From Ctena decussata (lineage: Eukaryota; Mollusca; Bivalvia; Lucinida; Lucinidae), in NCBI GenBank assembly GCA_963989385.1, contig OZ022506.1:9877841-9941840 (forward strand): a stretch of 64,000 nucleotides of DNA. Reading direction: 5' to 3'. Under the pieces are notes generated by a model. That model searched no databases, had not been told where the DNA came from, and worked only from the letters and a program-made list of their open reading frames with translations. Positions 1 through 12,500 of the stretch are shown here, one piece after another; the first letter of the stretch is position 1, and each line of letters starts with the position of its first letter. Both the position numbers and the translations under genes were made by a program.

Positions 1-3000
1 CTTCTTCGGGGTAATAATCTCACAGCTATTGCAATAACACATGAACTGTGGGAGTCTTGTCAGAACCTTGTCTCCTGTCCTTGTTTGCCTCCCATTATCT
101 CAGAGCTATTGCATTAACACATGAAACTGTGAGAGTCTCATCAGAATTTTGTCTCCTGTTCATGTTTGGCTCCCATTATCTCACAACTATTGCAATAACA
201 CATGAAACTGTGGGAGTCTAATCAGAACTTTTTTTTTTTATTTATTTTTTTTTTTATATATATAATTTTATTTCCAGAACTTAGTCTCCTGTTCTTTTTT
301 GGCTCCAAATATCTACTATCTATTTCAATAACACATGAACTGCGGATGTGTATTCAAAACCCTGTCTCCTGTTCTTGAGTTGCTCCTATTATCTCACAGC
401 TATTGCATTAACACATGACACTATAAGAGTCTAATCAGAACTTTGTCTCCTGTTCTTGTTTTGCTCTAATAAACTCACAACTATCGCAAAAACACATGCA
501 CTGTGGGAGTCTAATCAGAACTTGGTCTCCTGGTCTTGAGTGAATCCCATTATCTCACAACTATTTCAATAACACATGAACTGTGGAAGTCTTATCAGAA
601 CTCTGTCTTCTGTTGTTGTTTGGCTCCCATTATCTCACAGCTATTGCATTTACACATGAAACTGTGAGTGTCTAATCAGAACTTTGTCTCCTGTTCTTGT
701 TCAGCTCTCACTATCTCTCAACTATTGCAATAACACACGAACTGCGGATGTGTAATCAAAACCCTATCTCCTGTTCTTGAGTTGCTCCTATTATCTCACA
801 GCTATTGCATTAACACATGACACTATAAGAGTCTAATCCGAACTTTGTTCTGTTCTCGTTTTGCTCTAATAAACTCACAACTATCGCAATAACACATGCA
901 CTGTGGGAATGTAATCAGAACCTTGTCTCCTGTTCCTGTTTGGCTCCCATTATCTCACAGCTATTGCATTAACACATCAAAGTGTAAGAGCCTTATCAGA
1001 ACTTTATCTCCTGTTCTTGTTTGGCTCTAATAAATTCACAACTATTGCAATAACACATACACTATGGGAGTCTAATCAGATCTTTGTCTCCTGTTCTTGT
1101 TTAGCTCTAATTATCTCACAACTATTGCAATAACATATGAACAGTGGGAGTGTAATCAGAACCCTGTCTCCTGTTTTTGAGTGACTCCCATTACCTAACA
1201 GCTATTGCATTAACACATGACACTGTGGGAGTCTAATCAGAACTTTGTCTTCTGTTTTTGTTTGGCTCCCATTATCTCACAACTATTGCAATAACACATG
1301 AACCGTGGGAGTCTTGTCATAACCTTGTCTCTTGTTCTTGTTTGGCTCCTATTATCTCAGAGCTATTGCATTAACACATGAAACTGTGAGAGTCTTATCA
1401 GAATTTTGTCTCCTGATCTTGCTTGGTTCTCATTATCTCACAGCTATTGCAATAACATATGAACTTGTGGGAGTCTTGTCAGAACCCTGTCTCCTGTTCT
1501 TGTTTGGCTCTCATTATCTCAGATCTATTGCATTAACACATAAAACTGAGAGAGTCTTATCAGAACTTTGTCTCCTGTTCTTGTTTGGCTCCCATTATCT
1601 CACAAATATTGCAATAACACATGAAACTGTGGGAGTCTAATCAGAACTTTGTCTCCTGTTCTTGTTTGGCTCCCATTATCTCACAACTATTGCAATAACA
1701 CATGAAACTGTGGGAGTCTAATCAGAACTTTGTCTCCTGTTCTTGTTTGGCTCCCATTATCTCACAGCTATTGAATTAACACAAGAACAGTGGGAGTCTA
1801 ATCAGAACTTTGTCTCCTGTTCTTGTTTGGCTCCCATTATCTCACAAATATTGCAATAACACATGAAACTGTGGGAGTCTAATCAGAACTTTGTCTCCTG
1901 TTCTTGTTTGGCTCCCATTATCTCACAACTATTGCCTTAACACATGAAACTGTGAGAGTCTTATCAGAACTTTGTCTCCTGTTCTTGTTTGGCTCTCATT
2001 ATCTCACAGCTATTGCAAAAACATATGAACTTGTGGGAGTCTAATCAGAACTTTGTCTCCTGTTCTTGTTTGGCTCCCATTATTTCACAGCTATTGCATT
2101 AACACATGAACTGTGGGAGTATAATCAGAACTTTGTCTCCTGTTCTTGTTTGGCTCCCATTATCTCACAACTATTGCAATAACACATGAAACTGTGGGAG
2201 TCTAATCAGAACTTTGTCTCCTGTTCTTGTTTGGCTCCCATTATCTCACAGCTATTGAATTAACACAAGAACAGTGGGAGTCTAATCAGAACTTTGTCTC
2301 CTGTTCTTGTTTGGCTCCCATTATCTCACAACTATTGCATTAACACATGAACTGTGGGAGTATAATCAGAACTTTGTCTCCTGTTCTTGTTTGGCTCCCA
2401 TTATCTCGTAACTATTGCAATAACACATGAGCTGTGGGAGTAAATTTAGAACTTTGTCTCCTGTTCTTGTTTGGCTCTCATTATCTCACAGCTATTGCAA
2501 TAACATATGAACTTGTGGGAGTCTAATCAGAACTTTGTCTCCTGTTCTTGTTTAGCTCCCATTATTTCACAGCTATTGCATTAACACATGAACTGTGGGA
2601 GTATAATCAGAACTTTGTCTCCTGTTCTTGTTTGGCTCCCATTATCTCGTAACTATTGCAATAACACATGAGCTGTGGGAGTAAATTTAGAACTTTGTCT
2701 CTTGTTCTTGTTTGCCTCCCATTATCTCACAACTATTGCAATAACACATGAAACAATGTGAGAGTCTTATCAGAACTTTGTCTCCTGTTCTTGTTTGGCT
2801 CTCATTATCTCACAACTCTTGCAATAACACAAGAGCTGTGGGAGTCTAATCAGAACTTTGTCTCCTGTTCTTGTTTGGCTCCCATTATCTCACAGCTATT
2901 GCATTAACACATGAATCTGTGAGAGTCATATCAGGACTTTGTCTCTTGTTCTTGTTTGGCTCTCATTATCTCACAACCATTGCAATAACACATGGACTGT

Positions 3001-6000
3001 GGGAGTCTAATCAGAACTTTGTCTCCTGTTCTTGTATGGCTCCCATTATCTCACAACTATTGCAATAACACATGAACTGTGGGAGTCAATATAGAACTGT
3101 GTCTCCTGTTCTTGTATGGCTCTCATTATCTCATAACTATTGCAATAACACATGCACTGTGGGATTTTTATCAGAACTTTGTCTCCTTCTCTTTTGTGCT
3201 TCCCAATATCGCACAACAATTGCAAAAACACATAAAAAACTTTGGGTCTAATCATAACTTTGTCTCCTGTTCTTGTTTGGCTCCCATTATCTCACAACTA
3301 TTGCAATAACACATGCACTGGGGGAGTCTAATCAGAACTTTGTCTCCTGTCCTTGTTTGTCTCCCATTATTTCACAACTATTGCAATAACACATGAAACA
3401 GTGAGAGTCTAATCAGAACTTTCTCTCCTGTCCTTGCTTGGCCCCCATTATCTCACAACTATTGCAATAACACATTAAACTGTGGGAGTCTAAACAGAAC
3501 TTTGTCTCCTGTTTTGTTTGGCTCTCATTATGTCACAACTATTGCAATAACATATGAAACTGTAAGAGTCAATTTAGAACTTTGTCTCCTGTTCTTGTTT
3601 GGCTCTCATTATATCACAACTATTACAATAACACATGAAACAATGAGAGTCAATTTAGAACATGTCTCCTGTACTTGTTTGGCTCCCATTATCTCACAAC
3701 TATTGCAATAACACATGAACAGTGGGAGTCAATATAGAACTTTGTCTCCTGTTCTTGTTTGGCTCACATTATCTCACAGCTATCGCATTAACATATGAAC
3801 AGTGGGAGTCTAATCAGAACCGTGTCTCCTGTTCTTGTTTGGCTCCCATTATCTCACAGCTATTGCAGTAACACATGAACCTGTGAGAGTCTTATCAGAA
3901 CTTTGTCTCCTGTTCTTGTTTGGCTCTCTTTATTTCACAACTATTGCATTAACACATGGACTGTGGGTGTCTTATCAGAACTTTGTTCACTGTTCTTGTT
4001 TGGCTCCCATTATCTCACAGCTATTGCATTAACACATGAAACTGTGAGAGTGTAATCAAACTATGCCTCCTCTCTTGTTTAGCTACCATTATCTCACAGT
4101 CATTGCAATAACACATGAAAGTGTGAGAGTTTACTCAGAACTTTGTCTCCTGTTCTTGTTTGGCTCCCATTATCTCACAGCCATTGCAAGAACACATGAA
4201 ACTGTGAGAGTCTAATCAGATCTTTGCCTCGTGTTCTTGTTTGGCTCTCATTATCTCACAACTATTGCAATAACACATGAAACTGTGAGAGTCTAATCAG
4301 AACTTTGTCTCCTGTTCTTGTTTGACTTCCATTATCTCACAGCTATTGCAATAACACATGAAAGTGTGAGAGTCTAATCAGAACTTTGTCTCTTGTGCTT
4401 GTTTGGCTCCCATTATCTCACAGCTATTGCAATAACACATGAAACAGTGAGAGTCTAATCAGAACTTTGTCTCCTGTTCTTGTTTGGCTCTCATTACTCA
4501 CAGCTATTGCAATAACACATGAAACTGTGAGAGTCAATTTAGAACATTGTCTTCTGTTCTTGTTTGGCTCCCATTATCTCACAACTATTGCAATTTCACA
4601 TGAACTGTGGGAGTCAATTTAGAACTTTGTCTCCTGTTCTTTTTTGGCTCACATTATCTCAAAGCTATTGCATTAACACATGAACTGTGGGAGTCTAATC
4701 AGAACCGTGTCTTCTGTTCTTGTTTGGCTCCCATTATCTCACAACTATTGCAATAACACATGAACCTGTGAGAGTCTTATCAGAACTTTGTCTCCTGTTC
4801 TTGTTTGGCTCTCTTTATTTCACAACTATTGCTTTAACACATGGCCTGTGGGTGTCTAATCAGAACTTTGTTTACTGTTCTTGTTTGGCTCCCATTATCT
4901 CACAGCTATTGCATTAACACAAGAAAGTGTGAGAGTTTACTCAGAACTTTGTCTCCTTTCTTGTTTAGCTCCCATTATCTCACAGCCATAGCAATAACAC
5001 ATGGAAGTGTGAGAGTCTAATCAGATCTTTGCCTCCTGTTCTTGTTTGGCTCTCATTATCTCACAACTATTGCAATAACACATGAAGTGTGAGAGTCTAA
5101 TCAGAACTTTGTCTCCTGTTCTTGTTTAGCTCCCATTATCTCACAGCTATTGCAATAACACATGAAACTGTGAGAGTCTAATCAGATCTCTGCCTCCTGT
5201 TCTTGTTTGGCTCTCATTATCTCACAGCCATTGCGATAACACATGAAAGTGTGAGAGTCTAATCAGAACTTTGTCTTCTGTTCTTGGTTGGCTCCCACTA
5301 TCTCACAGCTATTGCAATAACACATGAAACTGTGAGAGTCTAATCAGAACTTTGTCTCCTGTTCTTGTTTGGCTCCCATTATCTCACAGCTATTGCAATA
5401 ACACATGAGACTGTGAGAGTGTAATCAGAACTTTGTCTCCGGTTTTGTTTGGCTCTCATTATCTCACAGCCATTGCAATAACACATGAGACTGTGAGAGT
5501 GTAATCAGAACTTTGTCTCCTGTTCTTGTTTGGCTCCCATTATCTCACAGCTATTGCAATAACACATGAAACAGTGAGAGTCAAATTAGAACTTTGTCTC
5601 CTGTTCTTTTTTGGCTCCCAGTATCTCACAACTATTGCAATAAACCATGAAACAGTGGGAGTCTAATTAGATCTTTTCTTGTTTGGCTCCCATTATCTAA
5701 CAACTATTGCATTAACACATGAAACTGTGGGAGTCAATTTAGAACTTTGTCTCTTGTTCTTGTTTGCCTCCCATTATCTCACAACAATTGCAATAACACA
5801 TGAAACAATGTGAGAGTCTAATCAGAACTTTGTCTCCTGTTCTTGTTTGGCCCTCATTATCTCACATCTATTGCATCAACACACAAAACAATGTGTCACT
5901 CCAATCAGAAGTTCTTTCTCGTCTTCTGTGCTTGTTTGGCTCTCATTATGTCACAGCTTTTGCATCAACACATTAAACAATGTGTCACTCCAATCAGAAG

Positions 6001-6700
6001 TTCTTTCTCGTCTCCTGTTTTTGTTTGGCTCTCATTGTGTCACAGCTTTTGCATCAACACATAAAACAATGTGTCACTCCAATCAGAAGTTCTTTCTCGT
6101 CTCCTGTTCTTGTTTGATTCCAATTATCTCACAGCTATAGAAACATGTGAAACAATGTTGGAATTTTCCCAGAGCCTCTCTCTTCTGGTCTTGTTTGGTT
6201 CTCATTATCTCAGAATTATTGCAAGAATACATGAAACAATTTGAAAGTCAATTCAAAATTTTGTCTTCCATTCTTGTTTGACTCAGTATCTTTAAGCTAT
6301 TGCAATAATACAAGAAAAAATATGACAGTCTGATCAGTACATGTGATTGGTCTCCTGCCCCAGTTTGTGACTCATCTTTGCAAAGACACATGAAACAAGT
6401 TGAAAGTCTAATGAAAACTTTGTCTCATGTTCTTGTTTGACTCTTCTATCTCACAACTATTGCAATAATACATTAAACAATGTGAGTTTCTTATCAGAAC
6501 TTTGTCTCCATTTCTTGTTTGACTCATTATCTCACAGCTATTGCAATAACACATGAACCAATGTGTGAGTCAATTAAAGATTTTGTCTCCTGTTCTTGTA
6601 TGACTCACTGTCTCACAGTTATGACTAGCTATTGCAATAACACATGAACAAAGATAAGAGTCTTATCAGAACTTTGTCTTCAGTTTTATTTAACTTAATT
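1..6700. repeat. 81-bp tandem satellite array
   Basis: A continuous head-to-tail array begins before the window and decays near 6700. The unit is about 81 bp and carries recognisable blocks GTCTCCTGTTCTTGTTTGGC, CCATTATCTCACA, TATTGCAATAACACATGAA and GGGAGTCTAATCAGAACTTT. Successive blocks start at 1651, 1732 and 1812, giving a period of 80-81 bp and roughly 80 copies. Because 81 is divisible by three, short open frames with a 27-residue period appear, but stops interrupt all of them, so they are not genes. Units from about 5870 to 6110 form a variant subgroup containing GTGTCACTCCAATCAGAAG. After about 6130 the copies become degenerate. Confidence 0.95.
226..280. repeat. T-rich/AT insertion inside one satellite unit
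   Basis: One satellite monomer is interrupted by about 45 bp of T-runs and TA repeats. The monomer text CAGAACTT occurs on both sides of the insert, which could be a short target duplication or slippage. No tail or terminal structure identifies the element. Confidence 0.5.
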
Positions 6701-7590
6701 TCTTATACTCCTATAATCTCAATAAGAAATGAAGCAGCCAGAGCTTTGTTTATAATTTATTTTTTGTTTGGGTTGAATAATAAAACCTTGCATCAGTTTA
6801 GTCTAATTTAAATACATGTACGTAAATTTTCTTCATTTGAATGCTTTGCACTGAATGGATGTCACTGTTTTGAAACCTTGAACTCTGTTTATGTTTAGCT
6901 TAAGCTTTGTTTTCAGAAGTTCCATGAATGGCTATTTGTCAGTTTGGTCTAAACATTTATTGTAGGCTATCTTTAATGTCTGTAGAATGCTGGAATAACA
7001 TAGGTGTTTATAGTGAATCAGAACCAGTGATGCTGACATCATACTATAGACACCCAGTTTATCTTAAGATATATTTTTTTGCGAAATTTCTAACCTGAAC
7101 CTTTGTGCAAAAAAAAAAAAAAATAAGAAGAAAATAAATAATACAAAAAAAAAAAAAAAAATAAATAAATAGAACACACACAAACAAAAAAAGGTAAAAT
7201 AAAAAAAACCTGAGTTTTAAAGTTGGTATTGTACAATTTTATGAAATGACCAAACTGAAAACATAAATATCAATGTGTATGTTTGCCTACATCTTAACAG
7301 CCATTTTGAAATTATACTATTTCTCTAAGTCTAATTTTCAATATATCTATTTGTCAAAATAATCTTGATTCACAATTTAATAGTCTAGAATTAAACATCT
7401 GTAATTTTAATCACTGTTTTAAACACAGTATGGGGTCATTTATCACTATATGATTTGTAATGCTCGTTTATAAATAACTAAAAACTGAAACCCTGTTATA
7501 TTGATTAAATATTATTTCTGTAAAGCCTGTTTCTTGTTAATATTCCTTAGAATACATGATTACACATACATGTTATCCCAATATGTTTCT

Positions 7591-7740
7591 AAAGGGAGAT
7601 GACTTTTGTGACTTCCTGTTTGCTTCCCAGAGCAATGAAACCAATCCTAAAAGGGGTCAATTCACAAAGGAGAGCATTTGCTCCTAAGGGAGCAAATTCT
7701 TTCCTTTATGAATTGACCCTCATTAAAGGAAGGTGAAAAT
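7591..7740. repeat. Palindromic dispersed repeat (family P), copy 1
   Basis: Centre arms GGTCAATTCA and TGAATTGACC flank a near-palindrome containing GAGCATTTGCTC and GGGAGCAAATTCTTTCC. The left flank carries GACTTCCTGTTTGCTTCCC. The same core recurs in this window near 29180, 33990, 53770, 57520 and 61880, so this is a dispersed foldback or MITE-type family. No coding capacity is present. Confidence 0.75.
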
Positions 7741-8534
7741 GAAAACGGCAGAGATTTTACTTGCCCTAAAAAGGTAACCCATTCTCCTTCTCAAATACCG
7801 AGACACCTTTATTGCCCGATGTGCATATTCATGAATATATGAATTGGTCCAGTCTCCTTCAGGAGCAGTGTGACCAGAGTCTATACTGTTTGCCATTCGA
7901 TATACATGTTTTAGACACGTAACTACCCTGTAAACCCAAACTGTTCCATTTTAGGACAACTATGGTAATTATTTCAGGTGTCCCAATTTTTAGAATTTTT
8001 ACTGTATATGGCAATATCAACACTTTTATAAGACAAACAATTTTAGCAGACTAGTACTTGTCTCCCCTTGCAAAAGTAGCTTGTTGAATTGTTGATAGCA
8101 TAAAACAAAATATTTTCATTTTATAACTACTGAAAAGTTTCAAATAATTCCAACTCCACAGTAGGGTGCTAATTTGATGCAATTCAACAGGTCGAAAGAG
8201 TATGGAAAACAGATTTAATACATCATTCTAACACAGTGCATCTATATATAAAAACAATGGAAAGTTTCCGTGTTTTATTCTGCAACAAATTACTGTTTTG
8301 GAGCATGCGAGTCTGATTGCTGACGTCACTGGCAATACTGACATAGTTTTGTGACGTTTGGAGATGTAAGACGGAGTAGCGTCTCCTTTTCTTTCTAAAG
8401 TCGCCGTAAAAAAGTACTTTTATCTTAGATACAATTAAAAAATATTAGACGGAGAATGATCGCTCTTGCAGGAGGGTTGGGAGAATTCGAATGAAAAGAA
8501 TACTTTATCAGCATTTTTGAGTGTTAGAATCGAA

Positions 8535-8700
8535 ATAGTTCAGCTCTAGCACTGAATTGTTGAGTAATAATTCACTGTTTGTCAGTCAATTGTAAATCAA
8601 TATATCACTTGTGCTCTGCGCTTATGATATGATCTACTTTACAACTGACCTCCAAACAATGAATTATTACTCAACAATTCACTGCTAGAGCTGATCTGTT
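8535..8700. repeat. Foldback repeat
   Basis: Text near 8537-8580 (CAGCTCTAGCA, TTGTTGAGTAATAATTCA) returns as its reverse complement near 8655-8697 (TGAATTATTACTCAACAA, TGCTAGAGCTGA). The arms are about 40 bp around a loop of about 75 bp, with no coding content. Confidence 0.75.
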
Positions 8701-9018
8701 TCTTAAATAATATTCCCCTGAACTGAAACAATACCCAGTAAAGCTGACAATTTTAAGATAAGATGACCAAGTGGGAATTATAAGTAATAAATTTTCTTTC
8801 TGTGGATTTTACCCATATGCAAATGCCAGTAAAACACTCACAAATTTCACATAAAGCATTTCAAGTTTGATGCAGTATGCCATTGATTTGCAGGCATGTA
8901 CACATGGATAATCTCCATGAAAAAAAAAAAAATTACTTTTTTAAACTTTGTATATTAAAGAAATTTGGATTTCGATGTTATATTGAAGGCAACCAAATCA
9001 TTTTGTTTTTGTGAATTC

Positions 9019-9024
9019 TTTATT
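9019..9024 (-). promoter_or_regulatory. Possible GATB polyadenylation signal
   Basis: AATAAA on the minus strand, 431 bases past the GATB stop codon. It is followed on that strand by AT-rich sequence. The assignment is positional only, and the MITE at 9200-9393 would then lie inside the 3' UTR. Confidence 0.25.
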
Positions 9025-9199
9025 TCATGATTTTTTTTTTTTTTGTTTTCGCTTGGCAATTTTTGGCAAGGTCTTGATTTTTGCAACCAAGTACTTTCCC
9101 TTTGGTTATTGATTAGTCAAATATTCGTGAAATTCTACAATTCCAGAGCCACTACTAGATTCGCCGATATTAGCAAAATAAACTTCTTGTGCATATAAG

Positions 9200-9393
9200 G
9201 TAGAGTCAGGTAATTTCGGACAGCAGGTAAATTCCGACAGTGACATTTTTCCTTTATATGTCAGTTGTTTGGAATTAAAACAAAAATAATTGGGCAAACA
9301 GTGAAAATCCTGATGAGACGGCTCATTATGAGCCGTCTCATCTGGATTTTCACTGTTTGCAATGGTATGCTCAAATTTACCTGACTTGAACCT
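9200..9393. mobile_element. MITE family M4, copy 1
   Basis: Ends TAGAGTCAGGTAA and AATTTACCTGACTTGA are inverted relatives. An inner palindrome contains GAGACGGCTCATTATGAGCC. A second copy with the same order of blocks lies at 60815-61030. The element is non-coding and sits just downstream of the GATB stop codon. Confidence 0.75.
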
Positions 9394-9454
9394 AAAGTGG
9401 TTTACAATCATAAAATTCTCCTGAAGACAAAGAATATCCAGTCAAGGTCCTACG

Positions 9455-9583
9455 TTATTTTGACAACAACTCTTGTAAAATCTTGTGGATCATTCTGGGA
9501 TTACCACGATTGTCTGTAGCTCGTCTCACACTCCCAATAAAAGAGTTTAGCACCTTTTTCTTCCCCTGCTTGTACTTAGCAAC
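9455..9583 (-). CDS. GATB: GATB exon J (last, with stop)
   Basis: 129 nt, acceptor TTTGCAG, stop TAA at 9455-9457. It encodes [29 protein letters not shown] and ELLSK, the GatB C-terminus (compare the family pattern K-x-G-K-K-x-x-x-x-x-x-G-x-x-x-x-A-T). It lies 17,140 bases from exon I, across an intron made almost wholly of repeats. Confidence 0.93.
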   Translation of the reverse strand, partial: VAKYKQGKKKVLNSFIGSVRRATDNRGNPRMIHKILQELLSK

Positions 9584-12500
9584 CTGCAAATAAGGAAAAT
9601 AGGTACCTTGAGTGTTTCCCCAGGCTGAAATAGAGCAGTGCTGGACTGTTTAAAGCAGTTGTAGCCTAATAAGCTCATTAAGAGGTCAACTCATTAAGTG
9701 TTTTACAGCTTTATAGCCAAATATACCGATATTTTTTGTTGACAATATGTGCAAAAGCTTCTCACATTTTTCAATATAAAACTGATATTTTTTGCTGACA
9801 ATGTGCGAGAAGCTTTTGCAATGCAAAAGGTTCTCACATTTTTCAATAAAAATATTAGCGTATTTTGAGATATTAAAGTTTGCAATTTCAATGTCTTTTT
9901 AACTATCAAAGTCGTTAGTTTTGAACAGCTGTTTCGAGTTAGATTAACGAAGTTGATAGTCAACAAATTGTCAAGTCATCTAGTACATATAAAATCAAGT
10001 GTGCTAATATTTTTGCTGAAAAAAAAAAACGAAAAGAGCTTTTTTACTGCGAAAGATCCTCTTTTTTGTGGCAAAACCTAGCAGTGTGCTTTGGTAAAAT
10101 AAGTTAGAAAATTCAAAATTTTGTTAACTAACTGTGCCCTTATTTTTGAACAAGTGGGTCCAGAATGCTCCTTAAGTGAAAAAGGGTAGTTTTAGAATAA
10201 CAAAAGGCTAATAAGTACAATGCCACTGTATGTCAACACTGGACTTCAACAAATTATACAAGAATTCCGCGGAATGCTATGTCGCACCTGCTTAACACCT
10301 TTACTTTATGAACTTGATAAAAGTGTCATTTTGAAACATATTCATTCAAAATTCATTCAGTAGTTTATGGCATATTATCATTTTCATGTTTTGGGCTATT
10401 TTTAGTAACGGTGGATGGTTGCCATCTTGGATGGTCAATTTGAAAAAATCATGAAACAGCTTCATGCAAGGATCATTTTGATAGAATTTAGTCCAATTCC
10501 ATTCAGGGGCTCTTGAGATATTGTCATTTTCAAATCTTTCTATTTTTAGTAACGGTGGCTGGCGGCCATCTTGGATCATCTCCATTCACTTAAATTTCAA
10601 AGAACTCCATTTAAGGACCATTCTGACTATATTTGCCCTAAATCTGTTCCAGTGTTTTTTAGATATTGGCGTTTTAGCAAACTCCGACTCGTAAACAGAA
10701 AGTAGGTCACTGTGACCTAATTCCACTAAAGATTTTTTTTCATTTTGATAATTTTTTAAACCAAGGTCTCATTAATGCTCCACATAAAATTTCAGCCAAA
10801 TATACCTAGTGGTTCTGGAGAAAAAAGTGATTTTAATGTTTTTCCTATTTTTAGTAACAGTGGCCATCTTGGATTCTGGACCAAGCTAAATTTTGTCATT
10901 CAGAAGCCCTATAGTCTGGTCATGCAGCATCTGAAATTTGAGAACCATGGGTGCAGTGCTATCAGAGAAAAAGTCATTTGAATGGACTTAAAATTTAGGG
11001 TCGACGTAAAAGTGAACGGACGGACGGATGGACGAACGGGTTGACGGACGGACTGACGGACGGACGGAAAACCGGACGCCTATATCGCACCTTGCTAAAG
11101 CAGGTGCGACAAAAACCCTAAAAATGTTCAATACAGCAACACAGTAAAACCTATCTTAACCCTTTTATGCCTGGCGGACTTTCCTACCCTGATATACTTA
11201 AAGCATCCCTCATACAGCTGAATTACTCATGACTGATTTAAATATGTCATTCTGGTTGGGGATTTCCCCATCTTATAAGGGATTTTCCAGGAAAAATTAC
11301 CTCAGGGGGCAGGACCGGACACTAATTAAAGTTTTGGTGGTGGTGGGGGGGGGGGGGGGGGGGGGGGGTTGAAGAGACAGAAATGCTATCATTTCTTATT
11401 GTAAAAATAATTAAAATTTCATTGGTGGTACCCGCCACAAAAAGTTCTGGTCATGCCCAGGTGGGTACTTTTATCTGGAATAGCCTTAACCAAATAAATA
11501 CTGTAGATAGAACTGCTTCCATAAAATAAATATGAGCCGCAACACGAGAAAACCAACATTGTGGCACATGCACCCTGCAAAGACTCAGATCAGCCAGAGC
11601 TGCTGCTTAGTCTGATCAGAGTCTTTGCTGTGCTCTTAAATGGTAGCTAAGGATCTAAATTAGCTCCATGCGGACAACAAAGAGTCTGATAAGGCTGGGC
11701 AGATGCCCAGACTGATCTGAGTCTTCGCTGGGCGCACATGCCAATTTGTTGTTTTTTTCATGTCAGGGCTCATATACTGAAGTGTCTTAGAACAGAGCTG
11801 TCTTTAACAAGGAGCCACAGCTATTCTAATGACATGACAAAACAATTTTTTATGGAAAATTAGAAATTATGACACTTAGGCAGTTCTGATAACAAAGAGA
11901 TGTTTATAAGTTGCAAAGCTTGTTATCTAATCCCTCTGTATGTTTATTGTGTTATTATATTTGTATTGATTTATTTGAATAAAATATTGTTTAAACTAAG
12001 AAGGAGAACATCTGCTAATACCATTTTTATCATAAAATAAAACTGCAAAAGAGTAGGACAGACATGTATGGGTATACACTCTAGTCCCATAAAAGAAGTG
12101 TGGCCATAGTACTTGGCATTCAACAAACAGTATTATAAACAACCAAGAAGAGAATGATATACTGTATCCGCAATAATTTTCGTACGGTTCCATTTTCAAG
12201 GTATTTTGCATTCACTTCATAACTACGTATATTTTTAAAATCGCAAAATAATTTTTCTGTTTCTGACAAAGTATCTTCAGTAGATACAATGTCCATATAT
12301 ATTTTGTTTCCGTTTGGTTTGGTAGATTCAGGTACTTTTCACTTGAGCCAGTTCTTTCATTAACCTGCGGCATGATCCAAGTGAAGGACAAACAGTTTTA
12401 CTTTTCGCCCATATTGCTGATCGCAAAAAAATTAAAAGCGTAAAAACTACTGTTTACTTTTTAGATCCTAAACCATGAAATTTGAACCGGCAAAAAAATA

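Larger units (their letters stand above)
6700..9199. other. AT-rich 3' flank of GATB, no gene seen
   Basis: This stretch is AT-rich and holds A-runs at about 7110-7160, a palindromic dispersed repeat at 7591-7740 and a foldback at 8535-8700. No open frame with family resemblance is visible. On the minus strand AATAAA occurs at 9019-9024, about 430 bases past the GATB stop codon. It could be the polyadenylation signal, but other AT-rich candidates exist. Confidence 0.6.

Noticed and set aside
1332..6140. Several 60-100 codon frames in the first 6 kb
   Set aside because: All are translations of the 81-bp satellite, with the same repeated residues and frequent stops.
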